Notes: a model not told the origin generated them from the letters alone. Shown: positions 25,046-36,477, counted from the first letter of the stretch. The stretch: DNA of 64,000 nucleotides from Polynucleobacter sp. (GCF_018500155.2 NZ_JAHBAK020000017.1:1-64000), one strand, 5' to 3'. Translations and numbers: made by a program.

Positions 25046-26569
25046 TTAAGCAGCGTACTGCTGACGCAAGATATTTTTTTGCACCTTACCCATAGCATTG
25101 CGCGGTAAATCTGCAACGATCTCCACGCGCTTTGGAATCTTAAAGTTAGCAATTTGTGTTTTCAAAGTAGCGATCATGGCATCGGCATTTAGCTTAGCGC
25201 CCGCCTTAGGAACCACCACCGCCATCACGGCCTCACCAAAATCAGGATGGGGAATGCCAATCACTGCACTCTCATCAACTCCATCCATATCATCGATAAA
25301 ACTCTCGATTTCTTTTGGATAAACGTTGTAGCCACCTGAGATGATCAAATCCTTACTACGGCCTACGATACATAGATATTCCTTTGGCGCTTTACCACCA
25401 TTGGCATCGCCACCCCAACGACCAACATCACCCGTTTTAAACCAGCCATCCTTTGTAAATTCTTCGGCAGTTTTCTCGGGCATACGCCAATATCCCTTAA
25501 AGACATTAGGTCCCTTGACTTGTATGTTGCCAATCTCATCAATTCCACATGGCTTATTGCCTTCATTCACCACACGAACCTTTACCCCAGGCAAAGGCAG
25601 GCCGACAGATCCACCTATACGTTCACCACGGTAAGGATTGGATACCAGCATTACCGTCTCACTCATACCATAACGCTCTAGGATGGGCTGACCAATTAAC
25701 TTTTTAAACGAATTAAATGTTTCCGTCAGCAACGGAGCTGATCCAGAAATGAATAGACGCATATTACGCGCCACTTTCTTGTTAAATCCTTTATCTGCCA
25801 GTAAACGTACATAGAATGTTGGTACACCCATCATCACAGTGGATTGAGGCATATGCTTAATCAACTGCGCAATATCTAAGCGCGGCAACCAAATCATCTT
25901 GCTACCATTGATTAATGCACCATGAGCTGCAACAAATAAACCATGCACATGGAATATGGGTAATGCATGCAAAAGCACATCGCCTTTTACCCAACCCCAG
26001 AATTTTTGTAGCACCTGTGCATTGCTGTACAAATTCTTATGCGTCAGCATTGCGCCCTTACTACGTCCAGTAGTACCAGAGGTATACAAAATCGCCGCCA
26101 AGTCATCATCTTTGGTAGCAACAGTCTTAAATCGATCACTCAAACCACCCGCTCTTTCGAGCAATGTACCTGTGCGATCCTCATTTAAAGTAAACACATA
26201 TTTAGTGCCTGCCTTAGAAGCCACTTTTGATACCCACGGCAAATTTTTACCACTACACACCACAACCGCTGGCTCAGCATTTTCAATAAAGTATTGCATT
26301 TCGGCTGCTTGATAGGCGGTATTGAGCGGCAAATACACATAACCCGCACGAATCGTAGCTAAATACAGAAACAAGGCCTCGGGAGATTTTTCGACCTGCA
26401 CAGCAACGCGAGAACCCGCCGGCAATTTGAGGCTTTGCAAAAGATTGGCAATCTTTGCTGTGGCGCGCTCTAAATCCTCCCAGGAATAGTAAAGACCGTC
26501 ATGCGTCTCTAGAGCGCAGGCTTTTTTATCTTTTGGAAAGCCTTTTTCCAATACTGAATATAGATTCAT
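25046..26569 (-). CDS. matB: malonyl-CoA synthetase (acyl-CoA synthetase family)
   Basis: AILYTSGTTGRSKGAMLTHKNL; ERYGMSETVMLVSNPYRGERIGGSVGLPLPGV; next to malonyl-CoA decarboxylase. Confidence 0.87.
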   Translation of the reverse strand: MNLYSVLEKGFPKDKKACALETHDGLYYSWEDLERATAKIANLLQSLKLPAGSRVAVQVEKSPEALFLYLATIRAGYVYLPLNTAYQAAEMQYFIENAEPAVVVCSGKNLPWVSKVASKAGTKYVFTLNEDRTGTLLERAGGLSDRFKTVATKDDDLAAILYTSGTTGRSKGAMLTHKNLYSNAQVLQKFWGWVKGDVLLHALPIFHVHGLFVAAHGALINGSKMIWLPRLDIAQLIKHMPQSTVMMGVPTFYVRLLADKGFNKKVARNMRLFISGSAPLLTETFNSFKKLIGQPILERYGMSETVMLVSNPYRGERIGGSVGLPLPGVKVRVVNEGNKPCGIDEIGNIQVKGPNVFKGYWRMPEKTAEEFTKDGWFKTGDVGRWGGDANGGKAPKEYLCIVGRSKDLIISGGYNVYPKEIESFIDDMDGVDESAVIGIPHPDFGEAVMAVVVPKAGAKLNADAMIATLKTQIANFKIPKRVEIVADLPRNAMGKVQKNILRQQYAA

Positions 26570-26615
26570 CAGAAACCCAAATTAAACAATCGATGTGGAA
26601 AATAAGATTGGAGTC

Positions 26616-27602
26616 TTAATCCAATTTTGCGCCCGAGGCTTTTGCTACTGCTGCCCAACGTTTGATGTCAGCAGAAACAAATTTTCCGAAAGCCTCTCCA
26701 GAAAGATTGGGGGTGTCCGAACCATTATTAGTCCAAATAGCTTTGAGCTCTGGAGTATTAATTGCCTTTTGCACTTCCACAATCATTTTCTCAACAATTG
26801 GCGCAGGGGTGCCCTTAGGCGCAAATAGTCCATACCATGTGGAAACCTCATAACCAACCAAACCCGCTTCTGCTGCAGTTGGGACGTTAGGAAATCCTGG
26901 CGCACGTTTTTGAGAAGCAACTGCCAACGCAACAATGGAGCCATTCTTAATTTGCGCAGCAGAAGATCCTAGGCCATCAAACTCAATATCGACCTGTCCC
27001 GCAATAAGATCCTGCATGGCAGGGCCTGCACCGCGATAAGGGATATGAGTAATAAATGTCTTGGTCAGCATTTTGAATTGCTCACCAGCTAAATGGTGTG
27101 AAGAGCCATTGCCTGCACTGGCGTAATTAAATTTGCCAGGATTCTTCTTAAGTAGCTCGATAAATTCTTTGAGGTCTTTTACTTGTACATTTTTGGGATT
27201 TACCACAATCACTTGTGGTGGATTCGCAATCATGGCTACAGGTACGAAACTCTTTTCAATGTCGTAATCTAAATTAGGGTACATAGCAGGAGCGATGGCG
27301 TGATGCGCAGCGCCTACAAAAAAGTTGTAGCCATCAGGTGCAGCTTTTGCAGCAATAGAGGCGCCCAATGTTCCGCCAGCACCACCACGGTTATCAATCA
27401 CAATTTGTTTACCCAACTGTTTAGTCAGCTGTGTCGCCAATGGGCGTGCAAAGGCATCTGTTCCGCCCCCAGCAGGGAAAGGCACCAAAAATGTAATCGG
27501 CTTATTTGGCCACTCTTGGGCAATGGCAGCCAAAGGCGCAAAGCAAGCAATTACCAGGGCTTTTTTCAATAAACCCATTGCATCATTAGAAAACTTAATC
27601 AT
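26616..27602 (-). CDS. Bug/TctC family periplasmic substrate-binding protein
   Basis: WPNKPITFLVPFPAGGGTDAFARPLATQLTKQLGKQIVIDNRGGAGGTLG. Confidence 0.95.
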   Translation of the reverse strand: MIKFSNDAMGLLKKALVIACFAPLAAIAQEWPNKPITFLVPFPAGGGTDAFARPLATQLTKQLGKQIVIDNRGGAGGTLGASIAAKAAPDGYNFFVGAAHHAIAPAMYPNLDYDIEKSFVPVAMIANPPQVIVVNPKNVQVKDLKEFIELLKKNPGKFNYASAGNGSSHHLAGEQFKMLTKTFITHIPYRGAGPAMQDLIAGQVDIEFDGLGSSAAQIKNGSIVALAVASQKRAPGFPNVPTAAEAGLVGYEVSTWYGLFAPKGTPAPIVEKMIVEVQKAINTPELKAIWTNNGSDTPNLSGEAFGKFVSADIKRWAAVAKASGAKLD

Positions 27603-27758
27603 GTTGTCTCCTCCACCAGTGTTTTGACTATTGTCAATTTAATTTCATTTTTCATTCTAAATACTTCTCCGGATCTTAGTGCCCAGTTTTTCAGTCATTC
27701 TAAAGCGAATACTCTATGAATTCTGCTTTAGACTCTCTCCTCCAAAATTCTGTATTGC

Positions 27759-29060
27759 TTACTGCATCAATCGACCGACCGACCGTGAATAATCGACTTC
27801 CCCACGGGTAAAGCGCTCGTGATTCTCTTCTACCGTGGAAAGATCGTATAAATAGTTCACCATCAACCCCGCAGACTGACGCAGGCCTTTACGCGATAAA
27901 TCACCAGCCCAATTAATCTGATACAACTTGGCGCCATTGCCAAGATGAAACTTCGCAACGGGATTACCATTTCTTCCAGCTGAACCGAGCGCCAAGTACA
28001 TACTTGCTAGGCATAGTAAGGCCGATTTTTCTTTTTCTGTTGCAGTATCGGGATGCCAGCCTTCAGCAAGTCGCTCTGCCCATGAACGATTTCCAAGGTT
28101 GAGAACGTCCAGCGCTTGTTCACGTGCAGCACGCAACGCGGGTTTTAATTGGATACTCGATTGATCATCGCCAATAACGGCACCAGCAGCAACCCACTCA
28201 ATAAATCCTGGTATTGGTGAAAGCGTTACAAAAGTTTTGATACTGGGGAATTCGGCATGCAGTTGCTCTGCAACTCGCTTAATTAAAAAGTTCCCCATTG
28301 AAACGCCACGCAAACCAGGCTCACAGTTGCTGATCGAATAAAAAGCGGCAACTTTATATTGAGAGGCCTGATGCACCGTCTCCGCTTTCTTATCCACCAG
28401 GGGGGCAATCACAGCAGGTATTTCAGGCAGCAGCGCAACCTCTACAAAGATTAGCGGTTCATTAGGAAGCTGTGGGTGGAAAAAGGCAAAGCAGCGGCGA
28501 TCGGGCTGCAAACGTCTGCGTAAGTCATCCCAGCCATCAATCTCATGCACCGCTTCATGTTGAATTAATTTTTCCAAAACTTCAGCAGGCGATTTCCAAT
28601 CTACCCGATGCATTTTTAAAAAGCCTGGGTTAAACCAAGAAGACAACAAATGGCGCAAATCAAAATCCACCGCCGTTAATTCCGGCTGCTTTTCAAGTAA
28701 TTGCAATAAATCACGCCGCATCCCAACTAAGGCAGCGGTGCCATTACTTGCTCGATTTAGGCGACGAAACAATTCTTGTCTTGGTGGCTCAGCAACTCGC
28801 TGTAGTTTGATGTAATTGCGAGCACTCGCTTCTGCTGAAAAATTTTGCGCTGCCGTCATGACTGCTGCCGGATCGGGATTGAGCTTTTCAAATAGAAATG
28901 TAAAGAACTTGGCGTGTTGATCTTTGCTTAATTTCCGATAGTTATTTGTCACGTCATCGGCCATGCTGACGGCATTGGATTCACCTCTTTCTGATATGAG
29001 GCGATTGACCGCACCGGTCACTCGGGAGAAATAACGCGCCTTGGCTAACTTTTCAAGCAT
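27759..29060 (-). CDS. malonyl-CoA decarboxylase
   Basis: MCD family (FFHPQLPNEPLIFVEVAL; FYSISNCEPGLRGVSMGNFLIKRV; FVTLSPIPGF). Confidence 0.95.
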   Translation of the reverse strand: MLEKLAKARYFSRVTGAVNRLISERGESNAVSMADDVTNNYRKLSKDQHAKFFTFLFEKLNPDPAAVMTAAQNFSAEASARNYIKLQRVAEPPRQELFRRLNRASNGTAALVGMRRDLLQLLEKQPELTAVDFDLRHLLSSWFNPGFLKMHRVDWKSPAEVLEKLIQHEAVHEIDGWDDLRRRLQPDRRCFAFFHPQLPNEPLIFVEVALLPEIPAVIAPLVDKKAETVHQASQYKVAAFYSISNCEPGLRGVSMGNFLIKRVAEQLHAEFPSIKTFVTLSPIPGFIEWVAAGAVIGDDQSSIQLKPALRAAREQALDVLNLGNRSWAERLAEGWHPDTATEKEKSALLCLASMYLALGSAGRNGNPVAKFHLGNGAKLYQINWAGDLSRKGLRQSAGLMVNYLYDLSTVEENHERFTRGEVDYSRSVGRLMQ

Positions 29061-29180
29061 CTGGACTTATGGAAACAGTGGGCATAAAAAACATGCTTCA
29101 ATGTATTACCGACAAATCGCAGAATCAATTAATCTATTGCTATTTTCATTAACTTAAAGTTAATGTTTAAGGGAATATGC

Positions 29181-30098
29181 TTAGGGTTTTGCGAGGATGG
29201 TGCGTTGCAACATGCGGGCTTCAGCCGCTAAGGCCAAGATATTGGGATTGGATTCATTAGCCTGGAGATAGATGAGGCCGATTTTCTGGGTAACCTGGTA
29301 CTTGGCTTGCAAAGGGGTAAATTCAATTGCATTTCCCATTAATGCCCTCACTCTACCCGGCAATAAAGTCCTGCCCATATCACCCGAGATCATATTCATC
29401 AACGAGAAAATATCTCCTACTCGCATCACCACATTCGGGGTAAATCCGGCTAGCTTGAAAGCATCATAAAAACCAGAAGTGGTTGCAAACCCATCTTGCA
29501 ACGTTAAAAACTTTTCATGTTCATACTCTGATAAATCAATTTCAGCAGCCTTTGGTTTGTTGCCTTTTGAGGAAGCCAAAAATAAATCATCCTCAAATAA
29601 AGGCACAATTTCTAATCCATCAATTGAGCTAGTCGCTGGAACAGCAATCACGACTGCATCCACATTTCCCTCGTGAAGCTTTTGCAACAAATCCTCATTT
29701 GAACCAAGGTATAAATCAATATCCAAGTTAGGTCTGCGAATCTTAGTGCCCATAATCATTCTTGGAATAATGTTGGCTGTTAAGGAGTACATTGAACCTA
29801 AACGAACCTGACCGCTCTCAACACCTGCCTTGGCGCGCGTCTTTTTTAGCAGGCGCTCAACCTCTCCGAGTAAATCAACACATTCCTCAGCTAGGTAGTG
29901 CGCTGCTGGGAGCGCTCTTAGCTGGCGGCCATCCTTAATAAAGAGTGGGCACCCTATGCCTGCTTCTAGCGAATGCAATGCTTTGTGAATGCTGACTGAA
30001 CTTAACTGCAATTCTTCTGCGGTTTTAACCAAACTGCCTGTTCTCACAAAAGAGCAGAGAATTTCCAATTTTTTCAGTGTGACTTCGTGATTAAGCAT
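29181..30098 (-). CDS. LysR-family transcriptional regulator
   Basis: N-terminal wHTH LEILCSFVRTGSLVKTAEELQLSSVSIHKALHSLEAGIGCPLF; upstream of malonate genes. Confidence 0.92.
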   Translation of the reverse strand: MLNHEVTLKKLEILCSFVRTGSLVKTAEELQLSSVSIHKALHSLEAGIGCPLFIKDGRQLRALPAAHYLAEECVDLLGEVERLLKKTRAKAGVESGQVRLGSMYSLTANIIPRMIMGTKIRRPNLDIDLYLGSNEDLLQKLHEGNVDAVVIAVPATSSIDGLEIVPLFEDDLFLASSKGNKPKAAEIDLSEYEHEKFLTLQDGFATTSGFYDAFKLAGFTPNVVMRVGDIFSLMNMISGDMGRTLLPGRVRALMGNAIEFTPLQAKYQVTQKIGLIYLQANESNPNILALAAEARMLQRTILAKP

Positions 30099-30110
30099 AG
30101 TCGGGCATCT

Positions 30111-30902
30111 TTATGAATGCGCTTCACCCGTATGGCGACGCATAAGATAGACACCAAATACCAACATGGGAACGCACAGCCATTGCCCCATCGATAAGCC
30201 CAATCCTAACAAACCTAAGAATGCATCTGGTTCGCGTGCATACTCGGCCATGAAGCGACATACACCGTATCCAAACAAAAATAATCCAGATACTTGCCCC
30301 ACCCTGCGCGGCTTGCTCGCATAGATCCATAGAACCATTCCCAAGAGAATGCCTTCACCAAGCAATTGATAAATTTGAGATGGATGACGTGGAATGGTGT
30401 CCACTAAGGGAAAGACCATAGCCCATGGAAGATCAGTGGGCCTACCCCACAGCTCGCCATTAATAAAGTTACCTAAACGTCCAAAAGCCAGACCAAAGGG
30501 AACTAATGGTGCCACTAGGTCGCTCACTACAAAAAAGGAAGTTTTCTTTTTTTGAGCAAACCACCACAAGGCAACCAATACGCCTAGTAATCCACCATGA
30601 AAGGACATCCCGCCCTCCCATATTTTTAAAATACTAAGGGGATGGGCAAGATAGAAGCCTGGCATATAAAACAAGGTGTAGCCTAACCTGCCGCCCAGCA
30701 CCACACCCAACACTCCGGCAAATAACAAATCCTCAAGATCCTTATAAGTCCAACCCATAGCCTGGTATCGAGGATTGCGAATTCGTAAGCGTCCTAGCAA
30801 TAAAAATTGCGCAAAGGCCATGAGATACATCAACCCATACCAATGAATCGCGAAAGACCCAATACGTATTGCAGCTGGATCAAACTGGGGATGGATCAAC
30901 AT
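30111..30902 (-). CDS. lgt: prolipoprotein diacylglyceryl transferase
   Basis: [49 protein letters not shown]. Confidence 0.97.
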   Translation of the reverse strand: MLIHPQFDPAAIRIGSFAIHWYGLMYLMAFAQFLLLGRLRIRNPRYQAMGWTYKDLEDLLFAGVLGVVLGGRLGYTLFYMPGFYLAHPLSILKIWEGGMSFHGGLLGVLVALWWFAQKKKTSFFVVSDLVAPLVPFGLAFGRLGNFINGELWGRPTDLPWAMVFPLVDTIPRHPSQIYQLLGEGILLGMVLWIYASKPRRVGQVSGLFLFGYGVCRFMAEYAREPDAFLGLLGLGLSMGQWLCVPMLVFGVYLMRRHTGEAHS

Positions 30903-30909
30903 AAAAAAA

Positions 30910-31374
30910 TTAGCGTTGAGATTGATCAAAGTTATGTAACTCGTGGCCTAAGGCGCGATAGGCTTTATAGCGCTCGCGCCCAGCCAAGCGCTCAGCTTCA
31001 TTGACGGTAACTACCTCAACAATTCTTGGAAAACGCTCCACCAATCCAGAGACATCCTCGGGCATCTGCATTCCTAAATGAATCATGACATCAGCATGTG
31101 GAATAGCATTTAAAGAACTTATGGCAAAGTTTTCTGAGAGTACAACAGGCGTATCTGGAGCAACCTCATCTGTAATAAAGCAATGTGGCAAGAAATCAGT
31201 GCTACTAAAAGTCCAAAGCAATTCGTCCAACTTTTTGAGATCCGCTCGATCACCCACAATCACAATATTGCGAACTGGCTGACCCTCAGGAGTGGCGCTC
31301 CATATTTTTCGCGTCAGCCGACAGACATACTCGAGTTTGTCGCTTACGTTGCTATGAAAATCAATTCTCGCCAT
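30910..31374 (-). CDS. holC: DNA polymerase III subunit chi
   Basis: 154 aa; [38 protein letters not shown]. Confidence 0.92.
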   Translation of the reverse strand: MARIDFHSNVSDKLEYVCRLTRKIWSATPEGQPVRNIVIVGDRADLKKLDELLWTFSSTDFLPHCFITDEVAPDTPVVLSENFAISSLNAIPHADVMIHLGMQMPEDVSGLVERFPRIVEVVTVNEAERLAGRERYKAYRALGHELHNFDQSQR

Positions 31375-31414
31375 TCAATTCAATACACTTTATTCATTTA
31401 TTCGATGTACTGAC

Positions 31415-33025
31415 TTACTTTTGCTCAAGCAAGAAGTTCACCAACAACGGCACAGGTCGACCTGTGGCACCTTTAGCTGCACCGCTCTTCCAGGCTGTAC
31501 CGGCAATATCTAAGTGGGCCCATTTGTACTTTTCAGTAAAGCGTGACAAAAAGCATGCTGCTGTCACGCTACCTGCAGGGCGCCCGCCAATATTGGCAAC
31601 ATCGGCAAAGTTTGATTTCAATTGCTCATGATAAGCAGCATCGAGAGGTAAGCGCCAGACGGTATCCAGTGAATCATGCCCTGCTTTAGTTAAGGCTGTG
31701 ACAAGATTATCGTCGTCCGAAAACAAGCCACTGTGAACATGACCTAATGCAATGACACATGCACCAGTAAGCGTAGCAATATCAATGACCACCTTAGGTT
31801 TGAAGCGCTCAACATACGTGAGCGCATCACACAAAATTAACCGACCTTCCGCATCGGTATTCAGAATCTCAATAGTCTGGCCTGACATGCTCTTGACGAT
31901 ATCGCCAGGGCGAGTTGCTTTGCCAGAAGGCATATTCTCGCAAGTAGGAACAACGCCAATCACATTTTTCTTCAGCTTCATTAATGCTGTTGCATACATT
32001 GTGCCGATCACTGAAGCGGCGCCGCACATGTCATATTTCATTTCATCCATAGCCTCACCGGGCTTTAAAGAAATACCGCCCGTATCAAAGGTGATACCCT
32101 TGCCAACCAATACAATCGGCGCTTCACCCGCTTTGCCACCTTGATGGCGCATCACAATAAATTGCGGCGGGGTCTCAGAGCCTTTGGCAACTGAAAGAAA
32201 AGAGCCCATACCCAATGCTTCTATTTGCTTTAGCCCCAACACCTCAACCTTGAGTTGGGTTTTTTTAGAAAGCCCCTGTGCAGTCTTACCAAGATAAGTC
32301 GGCGTACAAACATTAGGCGGCAAATTACCAAGGTCTTTTGCTAAATTCATGCCCTCAACTAGAGCGGCGCCCTCTTCTACAGCTAGCTTGATTTCTTTTG
32401 CGCTTGCATCGTTACTTGCAATGATGAGATGCTTAAACGCATCGGCCTTATCTTTCGCCTTAAATTTCATTGATGGTTGACGAACGCCAAAACGATAAGC
32501 CTGATCACCGGCATACTGAATCGTTAAACGCACTTCATTTGCAATGCTTTGTGCTGACTTGGTGCCACTAAGACTTGGAGCAAACCAAATCGCATTTTCA
32601 ATGACGCCTCCACTCAATGTTTTCAAACCACCACGCGCAACCTTTGCGAAGGCGGGCAATCCCTTATCAGAGGAATCATGCTGATCACCCACGTTTAGCA
32701 ATAACACGCGCTTCGCTTTTATTGCTGTAGCTGACCATGTTGGACCGCTTTTTAAGAGACAAGTGCTTCCTTGTACGCCCTCAAGCTCGCCCAACAACTT
32801 GGCGTGAGTAAGCGAGCCACCCAACAGAGCATCTAACTCATGAAGCACGCCCGACTTTGCTTTGGCATTTTTGTTCCCTGCAAAGCTCTCAAAATCCTGT
32901 TTTGAGTAGCCCAAAACGAGACAATCTGTACTTTGAGCTAGAAGGCTTTTAAGGCCAGACTTGATGTGCTTGGCGCTCTGCAGGTCGGCTTGAGGGAAGT
33001 TCTTGGTGCTAAATTGAATGGTCAT
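31415..33025 (-). CDS. pepA: leucyl aminopeptidase (M17)
   Basis: NTDAEGRLILCDAL motif; VGKGITFDTGGISLKPGEAMDEMKYDMCGAA. Confidence 0.97.
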   Translation of the reverse strand: MTIQFSTKNFPQADLQSAKHIKSGLKSLLAQSTDCLVLGYSKQDFESFAGNKNAKAKSGVLHELDALLGGSLTHAKLLGELEGVQGSTCLLKSGPTWSATAIKAKRVLLLNVGDQHDSSDKGLPAFAKVARGGLKTLSGGVIENAIWFAPSLSGTKSAQSIANEVRLTIQYAGDQAYRFGVRQPSMKFKAKDKADAFKHLIIASNDASAKEIKLAVEEGAALVEGMNLAKDLGNLPPNVCTPTYLGKTAQGLSKKTQLKVEVLGLKQIEALGMGSFLSVAKGSETPPQFIVMRHQGGKAGEAPIVLVGKGITFDTGGISLKPGEAMDEMKYDMCGAASVIGTMYATALMKLKKNVIGVVPTCENMPSGKATRPGDIVKSMSGQTIEILNTDAEGRLILCDALTYVERFKPKVVIDIATLTGACVIALGHVHSGLFSDDDNLVTALTKAGHDSLDTVWRLPLDAAYHEQLKSNFADVANIGGRPAGSVTAACFLSRFTEKYKWAHLDIAGTAWKSGAAKGATGRPVPLLVNFLLEQK

Positions 33026-33191
33026 AATCTAAAGAGGTGTTTATTAGCGTATTTTTGAGTCGATTCTAGGGTTAAAGATGAAAATTCATGGGTTTTATCC
33101 ATTATCCTCCGACATGAGATTAACCTATTTTGCGGCACCCAAAGTCCTTCAGACTCCCAGTACACCCTTTATTTGATCAAAATAAGCATCC

Positions 33192-34307
33192 ATGATTTAC
33201 CAACAAGCTCTGCGCCGTGAACTCAGCTTTACTACAGGCGGAGTGTTCCTGGTCCTAGTGACCATCATGGTGACAACGCTAGTTATTCGCATTTTGGGAT
33301 ACGCCGCTAATGGCGCAGTCAATCCTGAGGACGCTATCGTTCTTATCGCCCTAGCCACACTTGGCTACCTCGCGGTGTTATTAACCGTTTCTTTATTTGT
33401 GGCGACCTTGATTGTTTTGGTGCGTTGGTACAAAGACTCTGAAATGATTGTTTGGTTTGCAAGTGGTTTAAGTATTAGTAATTTGATTCGCCCCATCATG
33501 CAATTTGCGATACCCCTCATCATCATCATCGCCTTGCTTGCATTATTTGTTTGGCCCTGGGCTAATCGCGAAACAACCTTGATAAGCCAACGCTTTCAAC
33601 AGCGTGATGATGTCTCTATGGTGAGCGCGGGTCAATTTAAAGAATCTGCGAGAGCGGAGCGCGTCTTCTTTATCGAAGAATTGGACGTTGACAACAGCGA
33701 GGTCAAAAATATTTTTGTGGCCGACAATAAGAATGGTCGCTTAAGTATTGCGGTTGCCTCTACTGGATTTATTCAAAACGCTGAGGGTGGCGAGAAATCG
33801 ATTGTTCTGAATAATGGACGTCGCTACGAAGGGCAGCCAACTCAACCCGATTTCAGAATCTTAGAGTTTGACGAGTACATCACCAAAATTCGTAGCAAGG
33901 AGACTTTGGCTCCCGCCCCGCGTGATAGAGAAAAAACCATCACGGAATTGCTAGATGAAAGCAACCCTAAGGCGATGAATCAGAATCGCGCTGAACTTTT
34001 ATGGCGGGTGGGTTTGCCATTGATGGCTCTAGGTCTGGTATTAATTGCGATCCCGCTGGCCTATGTCAATCCACGTCTAGGAAATTACACCGCCATGTTC
34101 TATGCGGTGCTGGTCTACCTCATTTACAGCAACTTACTCAACCTGACGCAGAACTTTGTTTCTCAAGGCAGGCTCAATGTATTTATCGGCGTGTGGCCCA
34201 TTCACCTTATGGCGCTCCTCATCGCTGCGGTTCTGATTCGGAACCGTATCAACCCATCCATTAAATGGTGGCGTCGGCAATTACCCAGCACGCTCGCTAA
34301 AAAATGA
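33192..34307 (+). CDS. lptF: LPS export permease LptF
   Basis: YjgP/YjgQ family; followed by lptG with 4-nt overlap. Confidence 0.93.
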   Translation: MIYQQALRRELSFTTGGVFLVLVTIMVTTLVIRILGYAANGAVNPEDAIVLIALATLGYLAVLLTVSLFVATLIVLVRWYKDSEMIVWFASGLSISNLIRPIMQFAIPLIIIIALLALFVWPWANRETTLISQRFQQRDDVSMVSAGQFKESARAERVFFIEELDVDNSEVKNIFVADNKNGRLSIAVASTGFIQNAEGGEKSIVLNNGRRYEGQPTQPDFRILEFDEYITKIRSKETLAPAPRDREKTITELLDESNPKAMNQNRAELLWRVGLPLMALGLVLIAIPLAYVNPRLGNYTAMFYAVLVYLIYSNLLNLTQNFVSQGRLNVFIGVWPIHLMALLIAAVLIRNRINPSIKWWRRQLPSTLAKK

Positions 34308-35458
34308 AACTGCTCTTTCCATTTATCTATGAGCGGTATTTAGCAAAGCAGATTTATTCCGCCTTTGGATTTATTTTGTTTGCATTAGTGGCGCTCTTTT
34401 TATTCTTTGATATTTTGAGCGAGCTAGGCTCAGTTCAGGGGGCTTACACTCTTCCACTCGCTCTTTTACACGTTCTACTCAAAGCACCAAGTCGCATGTC
34501 AGAAATTATTCCGATCGCGGCGTTGATCGGCAGTATTTATGTTTTTGCAATGCTCGCTAGTCAATCTGAATTTACGATTTTGCGAATCGCTGGGGTTGAT
34601 GTAAAACGCGGCCTCTTTGCCCTCACCAAAATATCCCTGCCTTTAGTCGTCCTGACGCTCATCATGAGTGAATGGGCAGGGCCTTATGCTGAAGATAAAT
34701 CTGAGCAAGTACGCATGAAGGCTTTGGGCTCCACCTACGCCTCTCAATTTAAGACTGGCGTGTGGGTCAAAGATCGCCTAAGAGATGAGGATGGCAAAGG
34801 ACCTGTTCGTCCTGGCGTACGCTACGTCAACGTGGGTAAGGTGGATAAATCTAATGAAATTCGCAATATCCGCATGTACGAATTTAATGACACATTCAAC
34901 CTTTTATCCATTCGAACAGCACCTTCAGGACAATTTGATGAAACTGGCATTTGGGTATTAAAAGATGTGACAGAGACTCGCTTCAAAGTCACTCCACAAA
35001 AAGATCCACTGAACCCTGTTTTTTCTGCCCAAACCATCACCATTCCCACCTTAACTCTCAAATCGGAAGTGACGCCACAAATTCTGAGCGTGTTATTGAT
35101 TAGCCCAGAGAAAATGTCGATTGTGAGCTTGGGTCGCTTCATTAATCACTTGCGTGAAAACAAACAAAATGTGCAGCGTCACTCCATCGCTTTTTGGAAA
35201 AAGGTGGTGTACCCATTCACCATCTTTGTGATGTTGGCACTAGCCCTACCATTTGCTTATTTAAAAGTTCGCGCAGGTAGCGTAGGTATCAAAGTGTTTG
35301 GCGGAATCATGCTTGGTATGAGCTTCCAATTATTCAACTCACTTTTTTCTAATGTTGGGTTACTCAGTGCATGGCCAACCTTGCTTACTGCCCTGATTCC
35401 ACCACTCCTGTATTTCCTGTTGGCTTTGGCGGCCTTAAGGTGGGTTTCTAAAGCTTAA
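34304..35458 (+). CDS. lptG: LPS export permease LptG
   Basis: YjgP/YjgQ family; ERYLAKQIYSAFGFILFALVALFLFFDILSEL. Confidence 0.93.
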   Translation: MKLLFPFIYERYLAKQIYSAFGFILFALVALFLFFDILSELGSVQGAYTLPLALLHVLLKAPSRMSEIIPIAALIGSIYVFAMLASQSEFTILRIAGVDVKRGLFALTKISLPLVVLTLIMSEWAGPYAEDKSEQVRMKALGSTYASQFKTGVWVKDRLRDEDGKGPVRPGVRYVNVGKVDKSNEIRNIRMYEFNDTFNLLSIRTAPSGQFDETGIWVLKDVTETRFKVTPQKDPLNPVFSAQTITIPTLTLKSEVTPQILSVLLISPEKMSIVSLGRFINHLRENKQNVQRHSIAFWKKVVYPFTIFVMLALALPFAYLKVRAGSVGIKVFGGIMLGMSFQLFNSLFSNVGLLSAWPTLLTALIPPLLYFLLALAALRWVSKA

Positions 35459-35521
35459 TACCCAAAATTCATATAGAATTTCATTCCTATATCTTTGTAG
35501 ATATAAAGACTGGAGTTATTC

Positions 35522-36463
35522 ATGAATCTGCATCAGTTTCGCTTTGTGCGAGAAGCCGTCAGACAAGATTTCAACCTCACAACGGCTGCTAAAGCGCTCT
35601 TCACTTCTCAACCAGGCGTTTCCAAAGCCATTATTGAGCTTGAGGACGAACTAGGGGTCGAAATCTTTCGACGTCATGGCAAGCGCATACGTTCATTAAC
35701 CGAGCCCGGGAAACGCATCCTCAGCTCAATTGAGCGCATCTTGGATGAAGTCGAAACGTTAAAGCGAGTAGGCAAGGATTTCGCCAGTCAGGACCAAGGA
35801 AATTTTGTCATTGCAACAACCCATACACAAGCACGCTATGCGCTTCCGAAAGTGCTCACTGAATTTACAAAACGTTTTCCCAAGGTGAGGGTCAGCATTC
35901 AGCAAGGAAGTCCAGGTCAAATTGCAGAACTACTGAGTCACGATCGCGCTGATATCGCCATTGCTACTGAAGGCATCGCAAATACTCCAGGCGTGCTGGC
36001 GCTACCGGGGTATCAGTGGCAGCACGTCATAATGGTTCCACTGAGTCACCCGCTATTAAATCAAGCGACAGTGACACTTGAGGAGATTGCTAAATATCCC
36101 ATCATTACTTACGACAAAGCATTTGCGGGTCGCAGCAAAATTGATGCAGCCTTTGCCCAGAGAAACATTTCTCCAGACATCATCCTAGAAGCCATTGATG
36201 CCGACGTGATCAAGACTTATGTAGAAACCGGTATGGGTATTGGTATTGTTGCTGGGCATGCTTATGATCCCGATCGAGATCGCAATCTCAAAGTGATTCC
36301 AGTGGGCCACTTATTTGGTAACAATGTGACACATATTGGCATAAAACAAGGCGCCTATCTAAGATCGTTTGTTTACACTTTTATTGAAATTTTCTCACCA
36401 ACGCTCACCAAGAAAATTGTTGAACAGGCAATGAGTGAGAAAGCCGAGTCTTACGAGATCTAG
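35522..36463 (+). CDS. cysB: CysB-type LysR transcriptional regulator
   Basis: MNLHQFRFVREAVRQDFNLTTAAKALFTSQPGVSKAIIELEDELGVEIFRRHGKRI. Confidence 0.9.
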   Translation: MNLHQFRFVREAVRQDFNLTTAAKALFTSQPGVSKAIIELEDELGVEIFRRHGKRIRSLTEPGKRILSSIERILDEVETLKRVGKDFASQDQGNFVIATTHTQARYALPKVLTEFTKRFPKVRVSIQQGSPGQIAELLSHDRADIAIATEGIANTPGVLALPGYQWQHVIMVPLSHPLLNQATVTLEEIAKYPIITYDKAFAGRSKIDAAFAQRNISPDIILEAIDADVIKTYVETGMGIGIVAGHAYDPDRDRNLKVIPVGHLFGNNVTHIGIKQGAYLRSFVYTFIEIFSPTLTKKIVEQAMSEKAESYEI

Positions 36464-36477
36464 ATTTTGGAAAGGTT

